Part shown: piece by piece, positions 38,945-49,641 of the stretch
Numbering within the stretch: position 1 is the stretch's first letter
Layout of the letters: each line of letters starts with the position of its first letter
NCBI GenBank assembly: GCA_030148805.1
Contig: JASBSS010000035.1
Coordinates: forward strand, 454,359 to 518,358
DNA length: 64,000 nt
Origin: Thiogranum sp.
GTDB taxonomy: Bacteria; Pseudomonadota; Gammaproteobacteria; DSM-19610
Direction: 5' to 3'
Made by a program: the position numbers and the translations under genes
The notes under the pieces: model-generated
Seen by the model: the letters and a program-made list of their open reading frames with translations, nothing else
The model's database searches: none
What the model was told of the DNA's origin: nothing

Positions 38945-41230
38945 TTATAGTCCTTGCAGATGTTTGACGAATTGATCGGCGGGTACGAAGCCGACCAGGG
39001 ATAGCTCTTTGCGCAGCTGGCCGTTGCCGTCGTAAAAGAGAATGCTAGGCGGCCCGATCAAGTTGAAACGTTTCAGCAGCGCCTTGTCGGCGGCGTCGTT
39101 TTTGGTCACATCCGCCTGCAGCAGCACGAATCCCGCCAGTGCCTGCTGGACCTCGGGTTTGGCGAAAGTGTATTTCTCCATCTCCTTGCAGCTCACGCAC
39201 CAGTCGGCGTAGAAATCCACCATCACCGGTGTCCCCTGGGCCTTGGCGGCGGCAAGTTCGCGATCCAGATCCTCGACGGTCTTGATTTGTTTAAAGGGCA
39301 GGTGCGCCTGCTGTACCACCGCGCTCCCGCCCCCGGCAGCGCCGCGCATGGCCTGCAACGGTTGCAGCGGATCGTGAGCCCCACTGGCCGCGCCGATCAA
39401 CAGCAGCACGCCATAGACCAGCGAGAGCACGCCGACGCCTTTCCACAGCCGCCGCCAGCCGCTGGCCTCCACCGGCAGCGGGTCCAGGGCGTGCAGATAA
39501 ATCGACGACAGAATGAGCAGTATCGCCCATAGCAACATGGTGACCGCCGCCGGCAGAATACGCTCGAGCATCCAGATGGCCACGGCCAGCAACAAGACGC
39601 CGAAGACCGCCTTGATCGCGTCCATCCAGGGGCCGGCCTTGGGCAGCAGCTTGCCGGCACCGGTGCCGATGGCGATCAACGGCGCGCCCATGCCCAGGCT
39701 GAGCGCGAACAGGGCCAGCCCGCCCAGCACGGCATCGCCGGTCTGGCCGATATAGATCAGCGCGCCGGCCAGCGGCGCGGCCACGCAGGGCCCGACGATG
39801 AGCGCGGAGAGAAAGCCCATGACAGCGACGCCGCCCAGGCTTCCGCTGCGCTGACGGTTGCTGATTTCCGTCAATCGACCCTGAACGAACGCCGGCATCT
39901 GCAATTCGAAGAAACCGAACATCGACATGGCCAGGAGCACGAACACGGCGGCGAACACCGACAGAATCCAGGGGTTCTGAAACGCCGCCTGCAGATTTTC
40001 GCCGAACAGACCGGCGATCACGCCGGCCACCGTATAGGTGGCGGCCATGGCCAGCACGTAGACCAGCGACAACACGAACCCGCGGCGTGCCGTCATCTGT
40101 TCGCCCTGCCCGACGATGATGGAAGACAGGATGGGGATCATGGGGAAGACGCACGGGGTGAACGCCAGCAGCAGGCCAAAACCGAAAAACGCCAGCAGCA
40201 TGAGCAGACGGTTGTCCTGGCCCAGTTGCCTGGCGATCGCGTCCTGTTCGCTCAGCGCCGGCGCCGCCGCGGCGCTCGCCTGCTCGCTGGCGGCCGGCGT
40301 TGCCGCGCCCTGCGCGCCGTTCGTCGTGCCGCTCGACAGACTCGCCGCGGAGGCGGCCGGCAAGAGTAGGTCGAAACTCTTGCTGACTGGCGGATAGCAC
40401 ACGCCACGTTCGGCGCAGCCCTGATATTTGACGGTCAACTTGACCGGACTGGGTTGTTCGCTTTGGCGTTGTAGCGGCAGGCGGGCGCTGACGCTGTTGT
40501 GATAGACCTGCACTTCGCCGAGGAACTCGTCGTTCTTGTGTTCGCCTTCGGGCAACTGCGCCGGCAACAAAGTGACATCCTTGGCGTCGGCGAGCGCGAA
40601 CTCGAAGCGGGTGCGGTAGAGGTAATAGCCCTCGGCGATCTGCCAGTCGGCGCTCAGGGTCTGCGCATCGGCCACCGCGACGTTGACCCGGAAGGCCTCG
40701 TCGGCGGGCAGCAGTTCGTCCTCGCCGCCAAAGCCCAGGCGCGCGCCCAGGTCCTTGAGCGATTGCAGGCCGGCCTTATCCTCGGCGGCGCTGCCGCCGG
40801 CGGCGGCCAGTTGCAGCGAGGCCTCCTGGGTCTGCGGCGGGTAGCAGACGCCGGCGTCGGCGCAGCCCTGCGAGTTCGCTTTGAGGATGAAGTTTTCGGG
40901 CGCGCCGGCGCTACCGCTCAGCGGGATATCCACCACGACTTTGTGGCGGTAGGTCTCCATGCGGCCGAAAAACTCGTCGTTCTTGATTTTGCCGGCGGGC
41001 ATCACCGGTGTGCCAAGCTCGATCCCTGCGGCATCCGTGGTGAACTTGATCTTGTCCTTGTAGAGATAATAGCCATCGGCCACCTCCCACACCGCCCGAA
41101 TGTGGTCGCCCTCGACGCTCGCGCTGAAGCTGAAGGCCTGATCGGCCGGTAGCAGTTCATCGCCCCCGAACAGATCCGCCTGGGCCAGCGAGACCCAGCC
41201 CGCCAGCAGAATGAATAACCAGTGTTTCAT
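38945..41230 (-). CDS. dsbD: Thiol:disulfide interchange protein DsbD with duplicated alpha domain
   Basis: DsbD carries electrons from cytosolic thioredoxin across the inner membrane to periplasmic thiol proteins and cytochrome c assembly. This copy has 761 residues, much longer than the roughly 560 of E. coli. After the signal peptide come two N-terminal alpha domains, each with an intact cysteine pair (Cys123/Cys129 in GCADAGVCYPP and Cys272/Cys278 in GCAERGVCYPP). The eight-helix beta domain has FTPCVFPM and VGPCVAAP, and the gamma domain has ADWCVSC near the C-terminus. Its ATG overlaps the cutA stop. Confidence 0.93.
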   Translation of the reverse strand: MKHWLFILLAGWVSLAQADLFGGDELLPADQAFSFSASVEGDHIRAVWEVADGYYLYKDKIKFTTDAAGIELGTPVMPAGKIKNDEFFGRMETYRHKVVVDIPLSGSAGAPENFILKANSQGCADAGVCYPPQTQEASLQLAAAGGSAAEDKAGLQSLKDLGARLGFGGEDELLPADEAFRVNVAVADAQTLSADWQIAEGYYLYRTRFEFALADAKDVTLLPAQLPEGEHKNDEFLGEVQVYHNSVSARLPLQRQSEQPSPVKLTVKYQGCAERGVCYPPVSKSFDLLLPAASAASLSSGTTNGAQGAATPAASEQASAAAAPALSEQDAIARQLGQDNRLLMLLAFFGFGLLLAFTPCVFPMIPILSSIIVGQGEQMTARRGFVLSLVYVLAMAATYTVAGVIAGLFGENLQAAFQNPWILSVFAAVFVLLAMSMFGFFELQMPAFVQGRLTEISNRQRSGSLGGVAVMGFLSALIVGPCVAAPLAGALIYIGQTGDAVLGGLALFALSLGMGAPLIAIGTGAGKLLPKAGPWMDAIKAVFGVLLLAVAIWMLERILPAAVTMLLWAILLILSSIYLHALDPLPVEASGWRRLWKGVGVLSLVYGVLLLIGAASGAHDPLQPLQAMRGAAGGGSAVVQQAHLPFKQIKTVEDLDRELAAAKAQGTPVMVDFYADWCVSCKEMEKYTFAKPEVQQALAGFVLLQADVTKNDAADKALLKRFNLIGPPSILFYDGNGQLRKELSLVGFVPADQFVKHLQGL

Positions 41231-41562
41231 GAGGCCTCGTCGTTATGTGTGTCTATCCAGTGGAGATATTCCGCCAAACCGCCACTGACTGGGACCATAA
41301 TGATTTCCGGAAGTTCGTAAGGATGCTGTGACCGCAGCGCGGATTCCAGCCGCGGGTAGTCGCGGGCGCGGGCCTTGATCATCATCAGTACCTCGTTGGC
41401 GTGTTCCACCTTGCCCCGCCAACGGTAGTGCGAGATCACGCCCGGTATCAGAGAGACGCAGGCGGCCAGCCGATATTCCAGCAGCTGGCCGGCGATCCTC
41501 TCGCCGGTATCGCGGTCGGGAACGGTGCTGTAAACGATGATCGCGTCGCTGGTGTCGCCCAT
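41227..41562 (-). CDS. cutA: Divalent-cation tolerance protein CutA
   Basis: This 111-residue trimeric ferredoxin-like protein is recognised by IVYSTVPDRDTGERIA, RLAACVSLIPGVISHYRW and HPYELPEIIMVPV. It is linked to copper/divalent-metal tolerance in E. coli, where cutA lies beside dsbD, as here. The biochemical role remains unsettled. The stop codon overlaps the dsbD start (ATGA), so the two are coupled. Confidence 0.93.
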   Translation of the reverse strand: MGDTSDAIIVYSTVPDRDTGERIAGQLLEYRLAACVSLIPGVISHYRWRGKVEHANEVLMMIKARARDYPRLESALRSQHPYELPEIIMVPVSGGLAEYLHWIDTHNDEAS

Positions 41563-41660
41563 GGGCCAGGGACCATACCCGAGCGCCCGGCGCCCAACAA
41601 GCCGCTTTGCGGGGTTTTGTCGGTTGTGCCAGCCGTGCCCCCCGCGCTATGGTGGCTTTT

Positions 41661-42092
41661 ATGAATCCGTTCGCCGTATTGTTCCTGCTGCTGCTGGTGG
41701 TGCCGCTGGTGGAGCTCTATTTTCTGATCCAGGTGGGACGGGTCATCGGCGCCATCCCGACCATCGCCCTGGTGGTCTTTACCGCCTTGCTGGGCGCCAT
41801 GCTGCTGCGCCTGCAGGGCTGGGCGACGCTGCAGCGCACCCGCCTGACCCTGGCGCGGGGCGAGCTGCCGGCGCTGGAGGTGCTGGAGGGCGTCTTGCTG
41901 GTGCTGGCGGGTATCTGTCTGTTGTTGCCCGGCTTCGTCACCGATGTCGTTGGTTTCCTGCTGTTGGTTCCCACACTGCGCCAGGGGTTGGTGCGGGCGT
42001 TTCTGCGCCGCAATCCGCCGCCCGCCGCGCGGCCCCCCGGGCGCGAGGAGCCCCGCACCATCGAAGGCGAATATCGCCGCGAAGACGATTGA
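41661..42092 (+). CDS. fxsA: FxsA family membrane protein
   Basis: This protein of about 144 residues opens with MNPFAVLFLLLLVVPLVELY and has GAIPTIALVVFTALLGA and LLLPGFVTDVVGFLLL helices, the pattern of FxsA (suppressor of F exclusion of phage T7). The C-terminal tail is basic and charged. ATG 41661 is chosen because it matches the family N-terminus and has GGTGG upstream; longer in-frame starts exist. It lies directly upstream of the groES promoter, a common neighbourhood. Confidence 0.85.
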   Translation: MNPFAVLFLLLLVVPLVELYFLIQVGRVIGAIPTIALVVFTALLGAMLLRLQGWATLQRTRLTLARGELPALEVLEGVLLVLAGICLLLPGFVTDVVGFLLLVPTLRQGLVRAFLRRNPPPAARPPGREEPRTIEGEYRREDD

Positions 42093-42113
42093 CGGGCGAT
42101 TCACCCGTCACGC

Positions 42114-42141
42114 TTGACTCCCGTCATTTCCCGGCTATTAT
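42114..42141 (+). promoter_or_regulatory. Sigma-70-type promoter of groES-groEL
   Basis: A -35 element TTGACT (42114-42119) and a -10 element TATTAT (42136-42141) are separated by 16 bases. The -10 touches the first base of the CIRCE operator, so bound HrcA would block polymerase. Confidence 0.65.
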
Positions 42142-42167
42142 TAGCACTCACTTGGTGTGAGTGCTAA
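42141..42167 (+). promoter_or_regulatory. CIRCE operator (HrcA binding site)
   Basis: The inverted repeat TTAGCACTC (42141-42149), nine-base spacer, GAGTGCTAA (42159-42167) is a perfect match to the CIRCE consensus. CIRCE is bound by the heat-sensitive repressor HrcA. It lies 52 bases before groES, so heat-shock control by HrcA can be inferred; hrcA itself is not in the window. Confidence 0.95.
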
Positions 42168-42219
42168 CAAGCGGCCCCTCACAAATACTAAAGCATTAAT
42201 GCGAAAGGAGAAATTACTG

Positions 42220-42510
42220 ATGAACCTTCGTCCTCTGCATGATCGAGTGATCATCAAGCGCATGGAAGAGGAGCGTACCTCTCCCGGCGGCATTGTCATC
42301 CCCGACAGCGCTGCCGAGAAACCCAGCAAGGGAGAAGTCATTGCTGCCGGCAAGGGCAAGCGCAACGATTCGGGCGATATCGTCGCCATGGATCTCAAGG
42401 TCGGCGACAAGGTCCTGTTTGGTAAATACTCTGGCACCGAGGTCAAAGTCGATGGCGAAGACCTCCTGGTAATGCGTGAAGAAGACATAATGGCTGTCAT
42501 TGAAGCCTGA
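42220..42510 (+). CDS. groES: Co-chaperonin GroES
   Basis: The 96-residue protein starts [20 protein letters not shown] and has the mobile-loop [11 protein letters not shown] and the [15 protein letters not shown] segment of GroES. It caps GroEL as a heptamer. ATG 42220 follows an AAAGGAG ribosome-binding site. It is transcribed with groEL under the CIRCE operator. Confidence 0.97.
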   Translation: MNLRPLHDRVIIKRMEEERTSPGGIVIPDSAAEKPSKGEVIAAGKGKRNDSGDIVAMDLKVGDKVLFGKYSGTEVKVDGEDLLVMREEDIMAVIEA

Positions 42511-42547
42511 GCTTACGACACAGCCTGAAACTCGAGAGGATTTATAA

Positions 42548-44182
<1,635 letters not shown>

Positions 44183-44203
44183 CGCCGCCTGATCTCAGGC
44201 ACG

Positions 44204-44234
44204 AAAAAGCCCGCCTTCATGGCGGGCTTTTTTT
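44204..44234 (+). terminator. Rho-independent terminator after groEL
   Basis: A perfect nine-base-pair stem (AAGCCCGCC 44207-44215, GGCGGGCTT 44221-44229) with a five-base loop is followed by a T-run. It closes the groES-groEL transcript. Confidence 0.95.
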
Positions 44235-44279
44235 GTCCGCCCCGGGCGCCGGCGATGGATACGGGCCGGGCCTCGGCGC

Positions 44280-45050
44280 TTAGACGTTCAGATACACCCA
44301 GCCCTCGTTCATCCGCTCGAGGATATGCTCCAGCGCCGAAGGCGTGACTTCGACCCCCGGCAACAGCCGCACATCGGACTTGAGATCCTCCAGTTCGCGG
44401 ATGTGGTCCATGGCATCCTTGCAGGCCAGGAACGTGAGATTGAAATAGCGCTCCTGCAGGGCTCGCACCCGGCTGGCGAAGGGCGAATAGCCGCTGCGCA
44501 GCAGTTTGATGGCGCTGGCGTTGGCGACGACCTCGATTTCCGCGCCATGGGAATCGCTGGCGTATTTGCGCAACAACTGCTCGGCGGTGTTCAGCGCCTT
44601 CTCGAAGCGCGCCGGGCTGGAGGTGTTGAGGTGCAGAATCACCCGCTTCAGTTCGTTGTGGGCCGTGGCATCGGCCAGGCTGGTGCTGTGGAACGCACGG
44701 TCGTCCTCACCCCAGACCATGGCGTGCATATCGGAGACCTTGGCGGCCATACCCTGCGGGTTATGGCTGACCCAGCCGATGAGCCCGCCGAACAACAGCA
44801 ACAACGCCGCCGCCGCGGCCTGGCCCAGCGGGCTGACGCGCCGCGGCTTGCCCTTCTGGAAGCGCTCGCTGGCCGGCGGGTCGCTGTAGGCGTGGCGCAC
44901 CAGCTCGCTCAATTGGCGTAGTTCGCAGGCCTGCTGGCGCAATTCCCCGTCCTGGCTCAAAGCCTCGAACACGGCCTCCTTCTCGGTGGCGTCGAGTTCG
45001 TCGTCGATGAAAGCGCTGATGCGCTCCTCGGAAAGCTTGTCACTACTCAT
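44280..45050 (-). CDS. Anti-sigma factor fused to a DsrE-like domain
   Basis: The 256-residue protein has an N-terminal cytosolic anti-sigma-type region (SEERISAFIDDELDATEKE), a single transmembrane helix at about 76-93, and a C-terminal DsrE/DsrF-like domain (about 133-256). The latter is marked by LKRVILHLNTSSPARFEKAL, IEVVANASAIKLL, FLACKDAM with Cys210, and LLPGVEVTPSALEHI. DsrE-family proteins handle sulfur or bind small ligands. Here the domain would face the periplasm and could sense a signal that frees the sigma factor. Its ATG overlaps the stop of the ECF sigma gene, which fits a sigma/anti-sigma pair. The signal is unknown. Confidence 0.78.
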   Translation of the reverse strand: MSSDKLSEERISAFIDDELDATEKEAVFEALSQDGELRQQACELRQLSELVRHAYSDPPASERFQKGKPRRVSPLGQAAAAALLLLFGGLIGWVSHNPQGMAAKVSDMHAMVWGEDDRAFHSTSLADATAHNELKRVILHLNTSSPARFEKALNTAEQLLRKYASDSHGAEIEVVANASAIKLLRSGYSPFASRVRALQERYFNLTFLACKDAMDHIRELEDLKSDVRLLPGVEVTPSALEHILERMNEGWVYLNV

Positions 45051-45598
45051 TTCGCAGTCCTTAACCTATGTACGGATGAATCACCTGGTAGTTCCGCTGC
45101 GAGCAGGCGTTCCTTGAGGGCTTTGCGGGCGCGCGACAGGCGGCTCATGACCGTCCCGATCGGTACGTCCAGAATCTGTGCGACCTCGATGTACGAGCAA
45201 CCCTCGAGATCCACCAGCGAGATGACCTGCCGCTGTCCCATGGGCAACAGCGCAATGGCGTCGCGCACCCGCTGTACGATCTGGTTGCGATCGTGTTTCA
45301 GGTCCGGGGTGTCCTGTTCGACGAGCACCACGTCGTCGACGTCCACGCAATCGCGACTGCGGCGGAAGTGATCGCGCCAGCAATTGCTCAGAATCCGATA
45401 CAACCAGGCCTTGATCGTTTTCTGATCGCGCAGCTGACTGCTGTTCTTCAGCGCCTTGGCCAGAGCCTCCTGCACCAGATCGTCGGCCAGCGCCGGGTTG
45501 TGGCACCAGGAATAGGCGATGCGGTACAGGTTTTCCCGGTAGTCGGCCAGCGTGCGCTTGAACTGCTGGTGCTTACACAGATTCGCGATTACATTCAT
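45047..45598 (-). CDS. ECF-type RNA polymerase sigma factor
   Basis: The 183-residue sigma-70-family factor has region 2 (NLYRIAYSWCHNPALADDLV, WLYRILSNCWRDHFRR) and region 4 (LLPMGQRQVISLVDLEGCSY, VPIGTVMSRLSRARKAL) and lacks regions 1 and 3, as ECF factors do. It would direct polymerase to a small regulon under control of the anti-sigma encoded immediately after it (ATGA overlap). The divergent glnE gene begins 143 bases away. The regulon is unknown. Confidence 0.92.
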   Translation of the reverse strand: MNVIANLCKHQQFKRTLADYRENLYRIAYSWCHNPALADDLVQEALAKALKNSSQLRDQKTIKAWLYRILSNCWRDHFRRSRDCVDVDDVVLVEQDTPDLKHDRNQIVQRVRDAIALLPMGQRQVISLVDLEGCSYIEVAQILDVPIGTVMSRLSRARKALKERLLAAELPGDSSVHRLRTAK

Positions 45599-45740
45599 GC
45601 CATACCTGCTCTTTTGCTTATAATGATGACGGGACGAGGGCGGATATATTCCCCCCTAGTATACCTGTGCCAATTCCCGCCGCCAGCGCTTTGACACACC
45701 CTGGCTGCGATGGGCAGCGTTTCCGGGTAATCTTCGGACC

Positions 45741-48641
45741 ATGGGCAGGCAGGCAAAAACATCCAGCCAAACAGAGCCATGGGAGCGGTTGCCGGCTGGC
45801 CTGCGGGCCGTGGGCGAATACCGTTGGAAGGAATATTTACAGGCAGCCCAGGAACTTGGCGAGCGCGTGCCGACGGATCCGGAATTCTGCGCGCGCGCGC
45901 TGCGGGTCTTTGCCAGCAGCGAGTTCGTCGCCGAGCTGTGCCGGCGTAACCCCCACTATCTGGCGGAGCTGCTCGCCAGCGGCGATCTGCTGCTCGATTC
46001 CTGGCCCGGAGCGCTGCGCACACGCGTCGCCGAGCCGCTCGCGGCCTGCGCCGATACCGCCGGGCTGCACCGTTGTCTGCGCCGGCTGCGGGCGCGGGAG
46101 ATGCTGCGTATCGCCTGGCGCGACCTGGCCGGCTGGGCCCCGCTGGAGGAGACGCTGGGCGATCTGTCCGATCTGGCCGACGCCTGCATCCAGGGCGCCT
46201 TGCAGCGGCTGGCCGAATGGCAGGCCCAGATCGACGCCGTGCCGCTGCGGGCCGACCGGCGGCCGGCGCAGCTGGTGGTCATCGCCATGGGCAAGCTGGG
46301 GGCGCGCGAGCTGAACTTCTCCTCCGACGTCGATCTGATTTTCGCCTATCCCGACTGCCAGCCGGGAAAGCGCGGCGCGCTCAGCGGCGAGGAGTATTTC
46401 ACCCGCCTCGGGCAGGCGCTGATCCAGGCGCTGTCGCATCAAGACCAGGACGGTTTCGTCTTTCGTGTCGATATGCGCCTGCGCCCTTACGGTAGCAGTG
46501 GGGCGCTGGTCTACAGCTTCGAGGCCCTGGAGGAGTACTACCAGTTCCAGGGCCGCGAATGGGAGCGTTACGCCATGATCAAGGCCCGCGCGGTCACCGG
46601 CGACGCCGCGACCCGCGACGAGCTGATGCAGCTGCTGCGCCCGTTCGTCTACCGGCGTTACCTGGACTTTCATGCGTTCGACGCACTGCGCGAGCTCAAG
46701 CGCCAGATCCGCAGCGACGTCGAGCGCCGCGGCCAGGAGGAGAACCTCAAACTCGGGCCCGGCGGGATCCGCGAAATCGAGTTCATCGCCCAGGCGTTCC
46801 AGCTGGTGCGCGGCGGCCGCGAGAAACGCCTGCGCCGCCGCGGGGTGATGGGGGTGCTCGAGACGTTGGCCACCTTGGGCTTGCTGCCACGCCCGGTGGT
46901 CGACGAGCTGCTGGCCGCCTACCGTTTCCTGCGGCGGGCGGAAAACCGGCTGCAGGCGATGAACGATCGGCAGGTCCATACCTTGCCCGACAGCCCTGGC
47001 GAGCAGGCCGCCCTGGCGCTGGCGATGGGGTATCCCGGCTGGACGGCTTTTCACGCCGCCCTCAACCGCCATCGCCGCCAGGTGGAAACCCACTTCCAGC
47101 AGGTCTTTGCCCTGGCCCCGGAGGGCAAGGCCGCCGCGGTCGATCCGCTGGTCGATCTGTGGGCGCAACGGCTGAGCGACGAGCAGGCCCGTCGGCTGCT
47201 CGAGAGCCGGGGTTTCGGCGACAGCGTCGAGGCCTTGCGTTGGCTGCAGCAGCTGCGCGAGGGCACCGTGCCACGCTATCTGGGGGAGCAGGGGCGCCTG
47301 CGTTTCGATGCCCTGGTGCCGATGTTGTTGGCGGCGGTCGGGCGTCAGCCCGCCGCCGCCGAAGTCCTCGGCCGCCTGGTCAAGGTGCTCGAGCGCATCG
47401 CCGGTCGCACCACCTACCTGGCCTTGCTGCAGGAAAACCCCCAGGCGCTGGCGCAGCTGGTGAAGTTGTGCGCCGCCAGCCCCTGGATCGCCGAACAGAT
47501 CGCCCAGTTTCCGATGTTGCTGGACCAGCTGCTGGACCCGCGCGCGCTGTACGCGCCGTTGCAGCGCTCGCTGTTGGAGGCCGATCTGGAGCAGCGCCTT
47601 GCCGGTGTCGCCGCGGAGGACCTGGAAGGGCAGATGGATCGGCTGCGCCAGTTCCGCCACGCCATGGTGCTGCGGGTGGCCGCCGCGGACGTGGCCGGCG
47701 TGGCCGAGGTCACCCTCGTCAGCGACCAGCTCAGCGCGCTGGCCGAGGTGATTCTGAACCAGGTGCTGAGCATCGCCTGGAACGATATGGTGGCGCGTTA
47801 CGGACGCCCGCAGTGTCGCGTCGGGCGCAAAAAGCGCCCGGTGGCCTTTACCATCGTCGGCTACGGCAAACTGGGCGGGCGGGAGCTGGGCTACGGCTCC
47901 GATCTCGACCTGGTGTTCCTACACGACAGCGAAGGCGCCGACGAAGTTACGTCCGGAAAGAAAACTGTAGATAATTCAGTATTTTTTGCCCGCCTGGGGC
48001 AGCGAATCATTCATTTGCTGGAGACTTTCACGGCCGCCGGCATTCTCTACGAGGTGGATATGCGGCTGCGCCCGTCAGGCAACGCGGGCATGCTGGTGAG
48101 CAGCTTCGAGGCGTTCGAGGACTACCAGCGTCACAGCGCCTGGGTGTGGGAACACCAGGCGCTGGTGCGCGCCCGGCCGGTCGCGGGGGACGTGGCGTTG
48201 GGAGCGAAGTTCACCGCCCTGCGCGCCGAGGTGCTGGCCGCCGACGCCCGGCTGGAGAACCTGCGCGACCAGGTGCGCGAGATGCGCGAACGCATGCGGC
48301 GTGAGTTGGGTAGCCGGGGCGAGGCCGGATTTCACCTCAAACAGGACCGCGGAGGTATCGTTGATATCGAATTTATGGTTCAATTTCTTACGTTGCGCTG
48401 GTGCGGCGAGCACCCGCAGCTGTTGCGCCATACCGCGACCATCCATTTGCTGAAAGCGTTGGCCAAACAAGGCCTGCTCAAGTCGGCTTACGCCCAGACC
48501 CTCATCGAGGCCTATCGCCAATACCGGGCGCTGGGTCACCGCCTGACGCTGGCCGAAGCCTCGACGGTGATCGATGAACAACAGTTGCGCGGCGAGCGGC
48601 GCCGGGTGAGCGCGATCTGGCAGCAGCTGATGGAAGTCTGA
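45741..48641 (+). CDS. glnE: Glutamine synthetase adenylyltransferase/deadenylase
   Basis: GlnE adds or removes AMP on glutamine synthetase according to nitrogen status. The 966-residue protein has two nucleotidyltransferase domains: FSSDVDLIFAYPD in the N-terminal deadenylase half and GYGSDLDLVFLHD in the C-terminal adenylase half. Both keep the GSDxD aspartates (the first reads SSDVD). RVDMRLRPYGSSGALV and EVDMRLRPSGNAGMLV mark the two domains. Length is normal for gammaproteobacteria. It stands 42 bases before ilvE. Confidence 0.96.
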   Translation: MGRQAKTSSQTEPWERLPAGLRAVGEYRWKEYLQAAQELGERVPTDPEFCARALRVFASSEFVAELCRRNPHYLAELLASGDLLLDSWPGALRTRVAEPLAACADTAGLHRCLRRLRAREMLRIAWRDLAGWAPLEETLGDLSDLADACIQGALQRLAEWQAQIDAVPLRADRRPAQLVVIAMGKLGARELNFSSDVDLIFAYPDCQPGKRGALSGEEYFTRLGQALIQALSHQDQDGFVFRVDMRLRPYGSSGALVYSFEALEEYYQFQGREWERYAMIKARAVTGDAATRDELMQLLRPFVYRRYLDFHAFDALRELKRQIRSDVERRGQEENLKLGPGGIREIEFIAQAFQLVRGGREKRLRRRGVMGVLETLATLGLLPRPVVDELLAAYRFLRRAENRLQAMNDRQVHTLPDSPGEQAALALAMGYPGWTAFHAALNRHRRQVETHFQQVFALAPEGKAAAVDPLVDLWAQRLSDEQARRLLESRGFGDSVEALRWLQQLREGTVPRYLGEQGRLRFDALVPMLLAAVGRQPAAAEVLGRLVKVLERIAGRTTYLALLQENPQALAQLVKLCAASPWIAEQIAQFPMLLDQLLDPRALYAPLQRSLLEADLEQRLAGVAAEDLEGQMDRLRQFRHAMVLRVAAADVAGVAEVTLVSDQLSALAEVILNQVLSIAWNDMVARYGRPQCRVGRKKRPVAFTIVGYGKLGGRELGYGSDLDLVFLHDSEGADEVTSGKKTVDNSVFFARLGQRIIHLLETFTAAGILYEVDMRLRPSGNAGMLVSSFEAFEDYQRHSAWVWEHQALVRARPVAGDVALGAKFTALRAEVLAADARLENLRDQVREMRERMRRELGSRGEAGFHLKQDRGGIVDIEFMVQFLTLRWCGEHPQLLRHTATIHLLKALAKQGLLKSAYAQTLIEAYRQYRALGHRLTLAEASTVIDEQQLRGERRRVSAIWQQLMEV

Positions 48642-48683
48642 ACACAGGATATTATTTCGTCATACCGTTAAGGAGTTTTTTTC

Positions 48684-49604
48684 ATGTCGATGGCCGATCG
48701 TGACGGTGTCATCTGGTACGACGGGCAAATGGTGCCCTGGCGCGAAGCCACCACCCATGTATTGACCCACACCCTGCACTACGGCATGGGGGTCTTCGAA
48801 GGCGTGCGCGCCTACGACGCCGAGCAGGGCACGGCGATCTTCCGCCTTAAGGAGCATACCGAGCGGTTGTTCCGTTCCGCGCATATCCTGCAGATGGACA
48901 TGCCCTACGACCGCGAGACGCTCAACCAGGCGCAGCTCGACGTGGTACGGGAAAATAAACTGGAATCGGCGTATATCCGGCCGATGTGCTTCTACGGTTC
49001 CGAAGGCATGGGCCTGCGCGCCGACAACCTCAAGACCCATGTCATCGTCGCCGCCTGGTCGTGGGGTGCCTATCTAGGCAAGGAGGCGCTGGAGCGGGGT
49101 ATTCGCATCCGCACCTCCTCCTATACCCGGCATCATGTCAATATCACCATGTGCAAAGCCAAGGCCAACGGCAATTACATGAATTCCATGCTGGCGCTGC
49201 AGGAGGCGTTGAGCTGCGGTTATGACGAGGCCATGTTGCTGGACAACGAAGGCTACGTTGCCGAAGGCAGCGGCGAGAACATTTTCATCGTGCGCGATGG
49301 TGTGTTGTACACGCCCGAACTGACCTCGGCGCTGGAAGGCATCACCCGCGACACCCTCATGGCGCTGGCCGCCGGCGAAGGCCTGACGGTGCGCGAAAAA
49401 CGCCTGACGCGCGATGAAGTCTACGTGGCCGACGAGGCCTTCTTCTGCGGTACCGCGGCGGAAGTCACGCCGATCCGCGAAGTCGACGACCGGGTGGTCG
49501 GCAACGGTGGGCGTGGCCCGATCACGGAAAAACTGCAGACCCTTTATTTCGATCAGGTGCACGGCCGGCGCGAGGATTATCCCGAGTGGTTGACCCTCGT
49601 GTAA
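48684..49604 (+). CDS. ilvE: Branched-chain amino acid aminotransferase
   Basis: IlvE is a PLP enzyme that makes leucine, isoleucine and valine from their keto acids. The 306-residue protein has MGVFEGVRAYD, TMCKAKANGNYMNSML around the PLP lysine, and AEGSGENIFIVRDGVL. ATG 48684 lies behind AAGGAG with a T-rich spacer. Similar genes beside glnE and waaA occur in many gammaproteobacteria. The zinc-finger gene follows after 37 bases. Confidence 0.95.
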   Translation: MSMADRDGVIWYDGQMVPWREATTHVLTHTLHYGMGVFEGVRAYDAEQGTAIFRLKEHTERLFRSAHILQMDMPYDRETLNQAQLDVVRENKLESAYIRPMCFYGSEGMGLRADNLKTHVIVAAWSWGAYLGKEALERGIRIRTSSYTRHHVNITMCKAKANGNYMNSMLALQEALSCGYDEAMLLDNEGYVAEGSGENIFIVRDGVLYTPELTSALEGITRDTLMALAAGEGLTVREKRLTRDEVYVADEAFFCGTAAEVTPIREVDDRVVGNGGRGPITEKLQTLYFDQVHGRREDYPEWLTLV

Positions 49605-49641
49605 GCAACCCGCCGTCGTCGTAGAACCAGGAGAACACACC

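Noticed and set aside
45837..47660. A 607-codon open frame opposite glnE
   Set aside because: Composition (Gln, His, Leu, Arg repeats) is that of an antisense shadow; no ribosome-binding site or family similarity, and glnE is certain on the + strand.
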